Source: Puffinus mauretanicus
Lineage: Eukaryota > Chordata > Aves > Procellariiformes > Procellariidae
DNA length: 64,000 nt
NCBI GenBank assembly: GCA_023333565.1
Contig: JAJKFH010001454.1
Span: forward strand, 45,750 to 109,749
Reading direction: 5' to 3'
The position numbers were made by a program, and so were the translations under genes. How positions within the stretch are numbered: position 1 is the first letter of the stretch; the number at the start of each line of letters is the position of its first letter. The notes under the pieces are model-generated. The model was not told the origin of the DNA and searched no databases. It saw nothing but the letters and a program-made list of their open reading frames with translations. This document shows, piece by piece, positions 9,947 to 19,599 of this stretch.

Positions 9947-10235
9947 CCAATGCATGCAAAAAACCCCACAACCCCTGAAGACCAAGACAGGAAGCTCCCT
10001 CCTCTAACCAACATAGGATCCTAACTCAAAAAAAAAAAACCCACAAAGACAAAAACAGAGTCGGACAACAAAATCAAAGACAAAAACAGAGCAAGACAAC
10101 ATCAATGACAAAAAACAGAGAGACAACAAAACCAAAAGACATAAGACAGACAAAAAAAACTCCTCACAGACAGAAAAAAAAACCCCCAAAGACAGACAAA
10201 AAGAGACACAGGAGACACAAAACAGATCAAACAAA
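9947..10235. repeat. A-rich minisatellite (ACAAAAACAGAG...)
   Basis: The first ~50 bp continue the minisatellite seen before the provirus. Then irregular units of CAAAGACAAAAACAGAGNNAGACAACA follow. Minus-strand open frames rich in Phe, Leu and Cys are artefacts of this composition. Confidence 0.7.
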
Positions 10236-11060
10236 ACTTTATTGCAATCACTTTCTTTTAATATACCTTAGAACCCTAATAAGGAGTGGTTTAATACCAT
10301 AATTAGCTCTTGCTGAAATTAAGGTAATTAAATACAGCCATATTAGTATTCCATCTTTACTGCCTAGTTTGATATTTTCCTTATGATACTTCTCAGACAC
10401 AATTCATGCCTGCTAGAGTCTTATTAACATCAGTGTTTCAATTGGACATCATTTATGCCCAAGTAGTAGTCTGCATTTCTTTGAAACTACTCCAAGTAAT
10501 TAAAAAAACAACCTTTACACAACTACAAATACTTTAGATATACTTAGAAGCCAGTAATGCACATGCTTTCTTTTAACCTGACAATAGCTACGTTTATCTA
10601 TAGGTATTGACAATTCTCCCTCTGATGACTAATTCTCATTTGAATTATCACATACAAAAGTTATTGCCACAATAGTCCCCGAGCAAGAGCTGTCAATGCC
10701 TGTAACAATTCCACCCCCCCCTTCCCCGATCGGCAATCTTTAACTATAGGCATTAACAACACCCATTTAGCTTTGTACTTTCATTTGTTATTTCAGTTTT
10801 TACTGTGATTCCAATAGGGATACATTACTGCCTGTAATTTTTTTTTAATAATTTTTATGTTTAAATTGGTCCATTGCTGACTCTAATAAGTTTTCCAATA
10901 GTATTTTTTACACTTCAATTCTACAATATACTTTTACTGCAGAGACAAAAATTACTCTCAAGTTGATCAAATACTTGCTACAATTACATTTATTCACTTC
11001 TCACTCATTTTTGAAAATACATTTGACTTCTAAAAATTCATCATTACCTTTAGAGTCAGT
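10236..11060. other. AT-rich non-coding stretch
   Basis: No gene, RNA or repeat recognised. Composition is strongly AT-rich. Confidence 0.5.
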
Positions 11061-12590
11061 GCAAGTATTTAGTGCCTGTGATTCTCTACCTCGTAGTCTT
11101 TTCTACGTTTCTCCCTCGCATTACGTACTCGATCTATTGCTTTATATCTATAAGTTTGCTTCTTCAAGGCGACATCGTCTCCACAATTTGCATTCCTGGG
11201 CAGAAAGTGACCAAGCTCCGCTCATCTCAATGGGCCCCCTCCTTCCATGCCTGCACACAAAAATAAAAAAAACCCATAAAATATCATTACATCAGAAAGT
11301 ACAAAGCCCCTCAAAAGAATTTACAATCTTAACAGTAAACAATAAAGTTTAGCCCACCTGCTTCACAAGCTGGTCCTCTTCAACACTGACAACCTGCTCC
11401 AATTCCCCACACCCTTCAACTGCAAGATACTCAATCATCTTCCCGTGACCATTTGCTGCACAACATACCTCCCTGCGACAACAGGCAAATGCCACATTCC
11501 AGGACAGCGCTCCCCAGGAATGGTGTTCCCAGGGACCTTGAAAAACCACCCTCCCTGCAAAAACCTCAGCCCAAGCCCAACCTCCACCCAAACATTGGCA
11601 ATGAACTCCCTCACAGAGTTGCTGGGACCCAGGCGGGGGGGGAACACAACACACACACCCAGCCGGGGGGGGGAAAAATCCCCTGTCTAGATTTTTTTAT
11701 TATAATTTTTTTTTAACTCTCTGAAAAGAAAAAAAAATCTCAACTCCACACACAACCTGCAAAGAAACAAAAAAACACCACACAATCAAACAAGGTTATA
11801 TACATTCAAAACACACCACTCATTCGATTACCACAAAAGCCACCCCTCTCTGATCCATTCTGCAACCAGCCTGCCACAACGGGACATCGCCCCGTGTCTG
11901 TGGCGCTTCCCGGGAACAGCATTCCCAGAGGCCTCAAAAATCACCCCACCTGCAAAAATCCCGGCCCAAGCCTGACCTCTGCCCAAACATTGGCAATGAA
12001 CATCGCCTCGCCTCGCAGCCGGGACCGGGGGAAAAAAACCCAGCTGGGGGGAAAAAAAATTCCCCGGCTGGGTTTTTTTATTATAATTTAAAAAAAAAAT
12101 ATTACTCTCAACATTAAATACAAGCTGCAATAAAATACTTCACATATACAAGGTTAGGCACATTCAAAAACTCACACTCATTCAACAACTCGCTCCACCC
12201 CTCACTCAAAACACCATTGTTTCACCACCCACCTGCCATGATGGCATATTGCCCCAGTTCTAGACCCATCCCTGGAACTGTCTCGCCACACACCTCAAAG
12301 CAACATTGCCGCTCCATACAACTCCAAAGTTTCAGCCGTCTTAACAGCAAGCCGAGGAAGACACTTTGCTACGTTCACCAGTCCTGCTCCTTCTTTGCTT
12401 CGATTTGGACACGCCGGCAAGACTCATTTGAGAATTTTCTCCGGGGATCCAAATCACCCTGGGGCACCTGCAAAAAACTACAAAAGGGACTCTACACTCT
12501 GCTTGCCAATACCTACTGGCTATACAAAAAAACAGCCCAGACAACCTCCACCCAAACAGGCCACGCTAATCTTAAAAAAAAAAATCTTAA
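11061..12590. repeat. Diverged tandem repeats, ~400-bp period
   Basis: The block CCCAAACATTGGCAATGAAC, with flanking AGCCCAAGCC and a downstream G-run then A/T-run, occurs at about 11587 and 11982 (offset 395), and a weaker version lies near 12551. A CCTGC..TGATGGCA.ATTGCCCC-like motif in this block also appears in the 19600-23900 block, so the regions are related. Confidence 0.55.
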
Positions 12591-13945
12591 AAGTGTCCAA
12601 TGTTGGGGAATCTGCCGCTTCCCTGGGGAGATTATCCCAATGGCTGATGGTTCTCATTGTGAAAAGTTTTCCTCTTGTGTCCAATTGGAATCTCCCCAGG
12701 AGTAACTTGTACCCATTACCTTTCATCTTTTCCATGTCACTCCTTTTAAAAGGGGAGTCTCCATCATCTTTGTGACCACGCTTTAACTACTGGAACATGG
12801 TGATGAGGTCTCCCCTAAGCCTTCTTTTCTCAAGGCTACACAAACCCAGTTCTCTCAGCCTTTCCTCATATGTCAGGGTTCCCAGTCTTTTGACCATCTT
12901 TGTGGCCCTTCTCTGGACCCTCTCCAGCCTACTCACATCTTTTTTTGTATAGTGGGGACCAACACCGAACACAGTATTCCAGGTGTGACCTGGCAAGCGC
13001 TGAGTAGAGTGGGATAATGACTTCTATATTTCTGCTGGTGATGCCCTTGTTAATGCAATCCAGCATCGTGGTGGCCTTTGCTGCAGCAGCACACTGTTCA
13101 CTCAGATTGAGCTTGTTCTCCACCAGGACCCCCAGGTCCCTTTCCACAGTTGCTCCCCAGCTGGATAGATCCCAGCCTGTATACTGCACTCCTGGATATG
13201 TTTTCCCAGGTGCAAGACCTAACTTTTAACTTTGTTGAACTTCATAAGGTTCTCGTTAACCTAGTCTTCCAGCCTGTCCAGGTGTTCCTGCAGAGTGGCT
13301 CTCCCCTCCGAAGTGTCCGCTTCCCCACTCAGTATCATCATCAAGCTTCATCAGGGTACACTTGATCCCATCATCCACATCACTTTGAAGGTATTAAACA
13401 GTGTTGGGCCCAATATCGAGCCTTGGGGGACCCCACTTGTGACAGGTTGCCAGTTGAAAAGGAGCTATTTACTACCACCCTGTGGGGGTGGCCTGTCAGC
13501 AAGTTCCCCATCCACCAAACAGACCGCTTGTCTAGGCTGTAGTGCATCAGTTTCTCTAGGAGGAGGCTGTGGGAAACCATATCAAAAGCCTTGGAGAAAT
13601 CCAGGTAGACTCTGTCCAGTGCTCACCCCACATCAACCTGAAATGTTACTTCATTGTAGAAAGCAACCAGTTTTGTCAAGCATGATTTGCCCTTGGTGAA
13701 TCCATGCTGGCTTTTCCCAATCATGTGCTTCATTTGACTTGTGATATCACACAGGAGGATTCATTCCACAGCTTTCCCAGGGACTGAAGTATGACTGATG
13801 GGCCTACAATTTCCTGGATCCTCCTTTATGCCCTTCTTGTTCATGGGGTGACATTAGCCTTCTTCCAGTCTTCTGGGACATCACCCAATCTCCGCAACTT
13901 CCCAAAGATTATGGAAAGCAGCCTTACAACAACCTTCTTATGGTG
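12590..13945 (-). mobile_element. CR1 LINE fragment (older subfamily), minus strand
   Basis: Minus-strand reading gives the CR1 end-of-RT signature: a [23 protein letters not shown] block at 12787-12996 and, upstream in the element, the RT C-terminal part. Reading frames are broken by many indels. The left end lacks the recent CR1 terminal TCATAGAATC motif. The element ends against the ERV-K LTR at 13951. Confidence 0.85.
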
Positions 13946-13950
13946 CTACA

Positions 13951-14268
13951 TGTGGAGGAATCAATGTCTGAGAGTACCATCATAGCGTTGGTAAACAAGA
14001 AGCCATGGGAAGATGGGAAGTGAAAGAAGCCGTGGGAAAAAGGGAGATAAGAGGTGGTAGTTCACGGTTCTGAGGGCGTGACCAAAGATAAGGAAATTAG
14101 CAGAAGAGTGTCGAGATGACCTTTGCTTAGGGGATGTACTAGGGAATTCTTTGAAGTGTATACGTGGCATAACATAAGGTATAAAAAGGTGCTTGTGCTG
14201 TATAATAAAGGATTTTCGTCTTCGTCCTCGTGCCCTCTCAGACGGAGTCCGTGCCCTTATTCGCCACA
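13951..14268 (+). repeat. 5' LTR of the ERV-K-like provirus
   Basis: Short 318-bp LTR, TGTGGAGG...CGCCACA. TATAAAA at about 14180 and AATAAA at 14204 lie only ~25 bp apart, so the poly(A) signal sits immediately past the TATA box and close to the expected transcription start, as in other LTRs with a short R region. Confidence 0.8.
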
Positions 14269-14270
14269 AA

Positions 14271-14288
14271 TGGTGCCCGAACAGGGAC
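14271..14288 (+). other. Primer binding site, tRNA-Lys3 type
   Basis: TGGTGCCCGAACAGGGAC differs by one base from the known tRNA-Lys3 primer site. It lies two bases after the LTR, the standard spacing. Confidence 0.9.
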
Positions 14289-14358
14289 AGGGACATTCTG
14301 TCTGAAGGCCCATAAAGTCGGCAATTTCCGATTCGGTGGCAAGCCCCTGCTGAACTGC

Positions 14359-14508
14359 AAAGCCGTTGAAAGGAAACGGGATAAAAGCCGTTTAAAGGAA
14401 ATGGGATAAAAGCCGTTTAAAGGAAACAGGATAAAAGCTGTTGAAAAGAGACAGGAAGAAAGCCGTTGAAAGGAAACGGGAGAAAAGCTGTTGAAAGGAA
14501 ACAGGATA
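14359..14508 (+). repeat. 25-bp tandem repeat in the retroviral leader, six copies
   Basis: Six near-perfect copies of a 25-bp unit (AAAGCCGTTGAAAGGAAACG followed by GGATA), with substitutions such as GTTG/GTTT. They lie between PBS and gag, where packaging signals are usually found. The gag frame happens to be open through part of them. Confidence 0.9.
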
Positions 14509-14561
14509 GTGACGTCGAATCGTCTCTGCAGAACAGAGGTGAGCAGCGGAGGGCGGTAGTC

Positions 14562-16115
14562 ATGGGTTTAAACATGACAAAGGAGCAAAAAACTGTTTGC
14601 AGGACCATGGAATTGATCCTGAAAAAACATCAAGTAACCATGGATAATGGGGACTTGAGACGACTCCTGAAGTGGGTGACAACCACTGTTAAGGGAGTCA
14701 ATTCTACTAACATTTATGATCCAAAAATTTGGAATGAAGCAGGCACCCAGCTTTGGGATGCTGCCACTCGTTCAGACTCGGTGGCTGTGGGACTGCTAGT
14801 GCCTTGGAGGACTCTGAATGAGACCCTAAAAAAGCATGTCAGTGCTAAAGACAAGCTGAGAGGTGAAAACTCAGGAGGGAGCGCATCTGTGGCCAAAGGG
14901 CCTTCTGCGCCCCCAGCCACTGAGGCTGGAGCGGTGGCTGCCTGCGGGGAGCAGGATAGCGGCAGTGATGATCCCAATCCGTTTGATCCGGGACCGGTCG
15001 ACCCAGAGAAAGAGCCGAATTTATATCCCCCGCATCTGCATGATGTGTGGAAGGGGATTCAAAGGGAGGCAGAGAAAGAAGGGGACTCTGACCTCGCGGC
15101 TAAGCTCTGTGAGGTCCGGGCGTTCCCCGTGATTTATGAAGCTCATCAAAGGCCCCGGTGGGAGGCTCTGAATTTCCAAGTAGTGAAGGAGTTGAGAAGG
15201 GGAGTGATTGAATTTGGCCTTAATGCCCCCTACTCTGCGAACATGCTAGGGTCAGTCATGAGGAGTTATATGTTATGTCCACTCGATTGTAAAACGCTGG
15301 TGCAATTGTTGCTCTCCTCTGCTCAGTTTATGCTCTGGAATGGGGAGTGGCAGCGACTCTGTGAGGCAAAAGCCCTGGAATATTTGGAGCGTCCTGCGGC
15401 AGATCCACTGAGATTCTTGGGAGTAGACACATTGGTAGGAGAGGGTCAATATGCCACTGCCCATGTCCAGGTACTACTCCCGATGGAAGCCCTAAATGAT
15501 TCAAAGAATCTTGCCTACCTAGCATTTATGAAGGTCCCCGATGTAGGGAAGCCCCAACGCTCGTTTACTAATATTAGGCAGGGACTGCAGGAACCGTATA
15601 TGAAATTTATCGAGACATTAAAAGATGCTTTGGACAAACAAGTAGAGAATGAGGAAGCGTGGAACATATTATTACAAAAATTGGCAATTGAAAACGCTAA
15701 CACGGATTGCCAGGAGGTGCTCCGTCCATTAAAAAACCCTACGGTAGTGGAAATGATAGAGGAATGCAACCGTGTGGGGACCACGGAGCACCAGGCTGTG
15801 GCGATGGCTACTGCTTTTGCAAACTTTAAGTTTAGCCAACAGACGTGCTTCACCGGTGGCTGTCCCAGTCACTTTAAGAGGCAGTGCCCGCAGGCAGGCA
15901 GGCGGAGGCGGGAACTGGCTGACTCACAGCGGGGAACGTGTCCAAAATGTAGGAAGGGCCGGCACTTTGCGAATCAATGCCGGTCGTGGTATGATAAAGA
16001 CGGTCAGCCTATCCAGGGAAACGGTTGCGGGAGCGTGGGGAGGGGCCGCGCGATGATACAAGTAGCCCCCCATGCGATGATGGAAACTGCACCCAACCCC
16101 CGCTGGCATCCGTGA
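14562..16115 (+). CDS. gag: ERV-K-like Gag polyprotein
   Basis: 517 residues from the ATG at 14562 (an in-frame ATG at 14466 falls in the leader repeat and is less likely). Gly2 suits N-terminal myristoylation of the matrix domain. A capsid major homology region is visible at about residue 340 (QGLQEPYMKFIETL). Two zinc-knuckle positions follow: the first, at residue ~429, reads CFTGGCPSHFKRQC and has lost the second Cys of CX2CX4HX4C, while the second, at ~460, is intact (CPKCRKGRHFANQC). Structural protein of the virion core. The frame is otherwise uninterrupted, so the element is fairly young. The TGA at 16113 is followed in the same frame by another stop at 16131 before protease, whereas a shift into pro would be usual. 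Confidence 0.88.
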   Translation: MGLNMTKEQKTVCRTMELILKKHQVTMDNGDLRRLLKWVTTTVKGVNSTNIYDPKIWNEAGTQLWDAATRSDSVAVGLLVPWRTLNETLKKHVSAKDKLRGENSGGSASVAKGPSAPPATEAGAVAACGEQDSGSDDPNPFDPGPVDPEKEPNLYPPHLHDVWKGIQREAEKEGDSDLAAKLCEVRAFPVIYEAHQRPRWEALNFQVVKELRRGVIEFGLNAPYSANMLGSVMRSYMLCPLDCKTLVQLLLSSAQFMLWNGEWQRLCEAKALEYLERPAADPLRFLGVDTLVGEGQYATAHVQVLLPMEALNDSKNLAYLAFMKVPDVGKPQRSFTNIRQGLQEPYMKFIETLKDALDKQVENEEAWNILLQKLAIENANTDCQEVLRPLKNPTVVEMIEECNRVGTTEHQAVAMATAFANFKFSQQTCFTGGCPSHFKRQCPQAGRRRRELADSQRGTCPKCRKGRHFANQCRSWYDKDGQPIQGNGCGSVGRGRAMIQVAPHAMMETAPNPRWHP

Positions 16116-16151
16116 CTCCAAATTATCGCCTAGCCATGGGGAAGTGCCAAC

Positions 16152-16835
16152 GTGGACTTGGCCCCCTCCCACCCAGTGAACCTGACTTCTATGGCTGTTC
16201 AAGCGGTGCCCACCGGAGTGTGGGGGCTGCTAGGTGGTGGTTACAGCGCACTCGTACTGGGACGTTCATCCGCCACGTTACAGGGCTTGTTCGTTCTCCC
16301 TGGGGTTATCGATGCAGACTATATGGGAGAAATTAAAATCATGTTGTGGACGCCTACTCCGCCCTGTTACGTGCCGGCAGGAGCACGAATAGCACAGCTC
16401 GTCTACTTTCGAGCTGCACCTCCTGCGGCGGAGCCTCAGGAACGGGGGAGTGAAGGTTTTGGTTCCACCGGCACGCCACAACTGTGGTGGGCGCCGCCTG
16501 TCGCTGCAGGGCGACCGCAACTGACTTGCTGCCTGTCAGGCGGTGGCCCTCAGCAGTCTGTGCGCATCAGCGGCCTTATTGATACCGGAGCTGACGTGAC
16601 TGTCATTGCGCAGTCACACTGGCCAGCTCAATGGCCAACGAAACAGGTCCCGATTGCCCTTACAGGTATCGGAGGGCAAACAGCACCACTGCAGAGTGTT
16701 CAATTAATTCAAATCGAGGGACCGGAGGGTCGGCGGGCTAATGTCCGACCGTTCGTTCTTCCGGCCCCTCTCACGCTGTGGGGACGAGATTGTTTGTCAC
16801 AATGGGGAATCATGCTGGGGACAAATTTATCCTAG
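16152..16835 (+). CDS. pro: ERV-K-like dUTPase-protease
   Basis: About 227 codons, with upstream boundary uncertain. The first half has trimeric dUTPase features: a GVIDADYMGEI motif and PAGARIAQLV. The second half has the retroviral aspartic protease: LIDTGADVTVI (about 16578), then GIGGQ for the flap and LWGRDCLSQWG, matching the class II GRDLL position. A dUTPase fused before protease is typical of betaretroviruses. It overlaps pol by 58 nt in the -1 direction, with a fitting slippery heptamer at 16823. No stops inside. Confidence 0.85.
   Translation: MDLAPSHPVNLTSMAVQAVPTGVWGLLGGGYSALVLGRSSATLQGLFVLPGVIDADYMGEIKIMLWTPTPPCYVPAGARIAQLVYFRAAPPAAEPQERGSEGFGSTGTPQLWWAPPVAAGRPQLTCCLSGGGPQQSVRISGLIDTGADVTVIAQSHWPAQWPTKQVPIALTGIGGQTAPLQSVQLIQIEGPEGRRANVRPFVLPAPLTLWGRDCLSQWGIMLGTNLS
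16823..16829 (+). promoter_or_regulatory. Candidate -1 ribosomal frameshift site (A AAT TTA)
   Basis: AAATTTA is placed in the zero frame as A-AAT-TTA, six bases before the pro stop (16833-16835) and inside the pro/pol overlap. This is the X XXY YYZ form with the correct register for passing from frame 3 to frame 2. A downstream pseudoknot was not worked out. Confidence 0.65.
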
Positions 16836-18226
16836 GGGCTACTGATCGGCAGCACACCCTGAAGTTGCAATGGTCCTGTGAAAAGCCTGTATGGGTGGAT
16901 CAGTGGCCCCTCCCCACGGATAAGCTGCATCACTTGCAGGACCTTGTTGCTGAGCAGCTGTGCGCTGGGCACATTGTGCCATCCACGAGTCCATGGAACT
17001 CACCAGTTTTTGTCATCCAGAAGAAATCAGGAAATTGGAGGCTCCTTCACGATCTAAGACGTATAAATGAGGCTATAGAGGACATGGGAGCTCTACAGCC
17101 AGGTCTCCCTTCACCAACCATGATACCTATGAACTGGCACATCACTATAATAGACCTTAAGGACTGTTTTTTTACCATTCCGTTACATCCAGATGATGCG
17201 CCGCAGTTTGCTTTTATTGTACCCGCGACCAATGTAGCCCAGCCGAGTCAATGGTACCATTGGACGGTGCTCCTGCAAGGCATGAAAAATAGTCCCACCA
17301 TATGTCAATGGTTCGTGGCTCGGGCCCTTAGTCCAGCCTGCGCCCAATTGCCTGAAGTCGTAATTTATCATTATATGGATGATATCCTTGTAGCAACCCC
17401 CTCTGAGGCCATGATACCAGGGGCCATGGAGGTTGTCGTAACGAGCCTCCAGCGTAACGGCTTGATAGTTGCCCCAGAAAAGGTGCAGCAGACCGCTCCC
17501 TGGAAATATCTAGGGTGGTGCAATACTGAGCAAACTGTGATACCGCAAGGGCTCAAGATCAGTAGTCAGGTCCACACCCTGACTGATTTGCAGAAATTAT
17601 TGGGCACCATCAATTGGGTAAGGCCTCTGTTGGGAATCAGCAACGAGCTGTTGAAACCTCTGTTTAATTTGCTAAAAGGTGATCCTGCATTGGGGTCTCG
17701 ACAAACGTTAACCCCCGAGGCTCAGCAAGCATTGCAGTGGATTGCTACAATGATATCGGCTTGGCAAGCACAGCGCTGTGATCCAGAGCTTCCTTTTCAG
17801 TTAGCAATAGTGAACACTGACTTCCAACCATATGGTTTGTTGTTTCAATGGAAGCCAACATCCAGCAGCGAACAGTTGTTGGTCATAGAATGGGTGTTTC
17901 TTCCCCATCAATTTGGAAAAACCATCACCACTAGAGTAGAAATGTTTGCATCCCTGGTCATGAGAGGGAGACAATGGTTGATAGCGCTGTGTGGAAAAGA
18001 GCCGCATACCATTTACATTCCTGTCGTGATGCCTATGTTAACTTGGTTGATGCAAATGTCTGTACCTTTTCAAATGGCTGTGGAAGGTTTTACAGGAGTG
18101 ATTTCTATTCACCCTCCCAGTCATAAATGGCTGCAGTCCCCGCTACCACTGCAGCAATTGCCGAAATGTAGCGTGACCCCTTTGGACACTCTAACGGTCT
18201 TCACGGGTAAGTCTGTCCTTGTCTAG
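16832..18226 (+). CDS. pol: ERV-K-like reverse transcriptase
   Basis: Open frame 16778-18226, normally entered by frameshift. RT blocks in order: WPLPTDKLHHLQDLVAEQL, SPWNSPVFVIQKKSGNWRLL, LKDCFFTIPLHPDDAPQFAF, LQGMKNSPTICQWFV, and YMDD at 17373, followed by a thumb/connection region. Catalyses copying of retroviral RNA into DNA. The frame ends at TAG 18224, just where RNase H begins, and the first catalytic Asp context of RNase H is lost (FTGKS where FTD.SGKS is expected). Confidence 0.88.
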   Translation, partial: LGATDRQHTLKLQWSCEKPVWVDQWPLPTDKLHHLQDLVAEQLCAGHIVPSTSPWNSPVFVIQKKSGNWRLLHDLRRINEAIEDMGALQPGLPSPTMIPMNWHITIIDLKDCFFTIPLHPDDAPQFAFIVPATNVAQPSQWYHWTVLLQGMKNSPTICQWFVARALSPACAQLPEVVIYHYMDDILVATPSEAMIPGAMEVVVTSLQRNGLIVAPEKVQQTAPWKYLGWCNTEQTVIPQGLKISSQVHTLTDLQKLLGTINWVRPLLGISNELLKPLFNLLKGDPALGSRQTLTPEAQQALQWIATMISAWQAQRCDPELPFQLAIVNTDFQPYGLLFQWKPTSSSEQLLVIEWVFLPHQFGKTITTRVEMFASLVMRGRQWLIALCGKEPHTIYIPVVMPMLTWLMQMSVPFQMAVEGFTGVISIHPPSHKWLQSPLPLQQLPKCSVTPLDTLTVFTGKSVLV

Positions 18227-18690
18227 AAGGTCGAGAAGGACAACCACGATCAATGGCAGTCTGATATCTGGAAACAAGACGGTTCACCACAAATCGTGGA
18301 GTTGGCGGCAGTGGTATGAGTGTTTGAAAAACAGCAATGCCCCGTCAGCATTGTGACTGATTCTGCATATGTTGCAGGGGTAGTGTCCCGCATGGAGTTT
18401 GCTTATTTGAAAGATGTAAATAATGCCCAGCTTTTTGCTCTGTTTAAAACCCTCAGAGAACACATTCATCGAAGGATCCACACTTTTTTTATATTACATA
18501 TCAGATCTCATACTGCATTGCCGGGGCCCCTGGTTGAGGGAAACCGGTTGGCTGATTTGCTTGCAGGGGCTGTTGTTGTCCTGGGGAAATTTGAGCAAGC
18601 GAGGCATTCACATAACTTTTATCATCAGAATGCTAAGCCCTTGGCTAGAATGTTTCATTTACCACTTACGCAACACGCCAAATTGTCACT
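18227..18690 (+). pseudogene. ERV-K-like RNase H and integrase start, broken
   Basis: Continues the pol frame after TAG 18224, with another stop at 18317-18319. Recognisable RNase H pieces are VELAAVV, IVTDSAYVAGVV and the late LLAGA helix. The integrase zinc domain follows (HSHNFYHQNAKPLARMFHL). A frameshift at 18680-18690 precedes its CPEC pair, which is read in the next frame. Confidence 0.8.
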
Positions 18691-19404
18691 GCATGCCCTG
18701 AGTGCCAGTGTGCGGGCCCTCCACAGCCGGGGGGAGTCAACCCTCGTGGCTTGCAGGCGCTCGAACTTTGGCAGACTGATGTTACACATCTTCCTGACTT
18801 TGGTCAACTCAGATGTGTCCCCGTCTCAGTGGATACATTTTCGGGAGCAATTGCAGCCACAGTCTGCACTGGGGAAAAGTCCCGGGATGTCCGAAAACAT
18901 TTTCTTCTTGCTTTTTCCATTCTCGGAGTACCAAGCAAAATAAAAATAGATAACAGCTCCGGGTACGTTGCCCAAGCCACACGGACCTTCCTGCAAATGT
19001 GGGGAATCACTCATATCACGGGAATTCCACACAGTCCCACAGGGCAAGCCATTGTTGAGCGCGCGCACCGTTCGCTCAAAGACATGTTAACAAAACAAAA
19101 AGGGGGAGTAGGGGATTTAACCCCATAGGAAAGATTGGCAAAAGCCGTTTATGTTCTTAATTTTCTCAATCGGTGGGCTGAGGAAGGTGGACCCCCGATT
19201 TGCAGACATTTTGATTCTGTTGAAGGTCGTGAGGCAATCATAAGGTGGGTAAAGGTGAAAAACCTGGAATCTCATGAGTGGGAAGGCCCGTTTTCATTGA
19301 TAACCTGGGGTCGAGGGTATGCTTGTGTCTCCACAGATCGAGGACCAAGATGGGTACCAGCGCAGTTCATCAAGCCGTCTTTTTCGCTGTTGTCGCAGGC
19401 GTAA
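18691..19404 (+). pseudogene. ERV-K-like integrase, one in-frame stop
   Basis: Zinc domain CPEC, then LELWQTDVTHL (first Asp), KIDNSSGYV (second Asp) and HSPTGQAIVERAHRSLK (Glu): all three catalytic positions are present. TAG at 19126-19128 interrupts. The same frame continues to 19404 with the C-terminal SH3-like part (WEGPFSLITWGRGYACV...GPRWVPAQFIKP). The end overlaps the start of env, as in many class II viruses. Confidence 0.82.
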
Positions 19405-19586
19405 GCACGTTTTGGGCCCCACCGCAGCCCAAAGAAAATATCTGGATCGCCCTTGCGAATCAGACAGGCCAGGAGACCATTTGCCTTTCGCTCTCGTCAC
19501 CTGGAGATCCTTTTTCCACCTGCTTAGTGGGACTCCCGTGGAACAATTGGACCCTAGGTCTCACGGAGCCACATGCAACACTGTAG
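19350..19586 (+). pseudogene. env: ERV-K-like env, 5' fragment only
   Basis: ATG at 19350 overlaps the integrase end. A hydrophobic signal-peptide-like stretch is followed by an ENIWIALANQTGQ block and Cys-containing surface-unit sequence with N-glycosylation sites (NQT, NWT). It stops at 19584-19586 and the sequence then leaves the provirus. No transmembrane subunit is present. Confidence 0.65.
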
Positions 19587-19599
19587 TGGCGGCTGCAAT

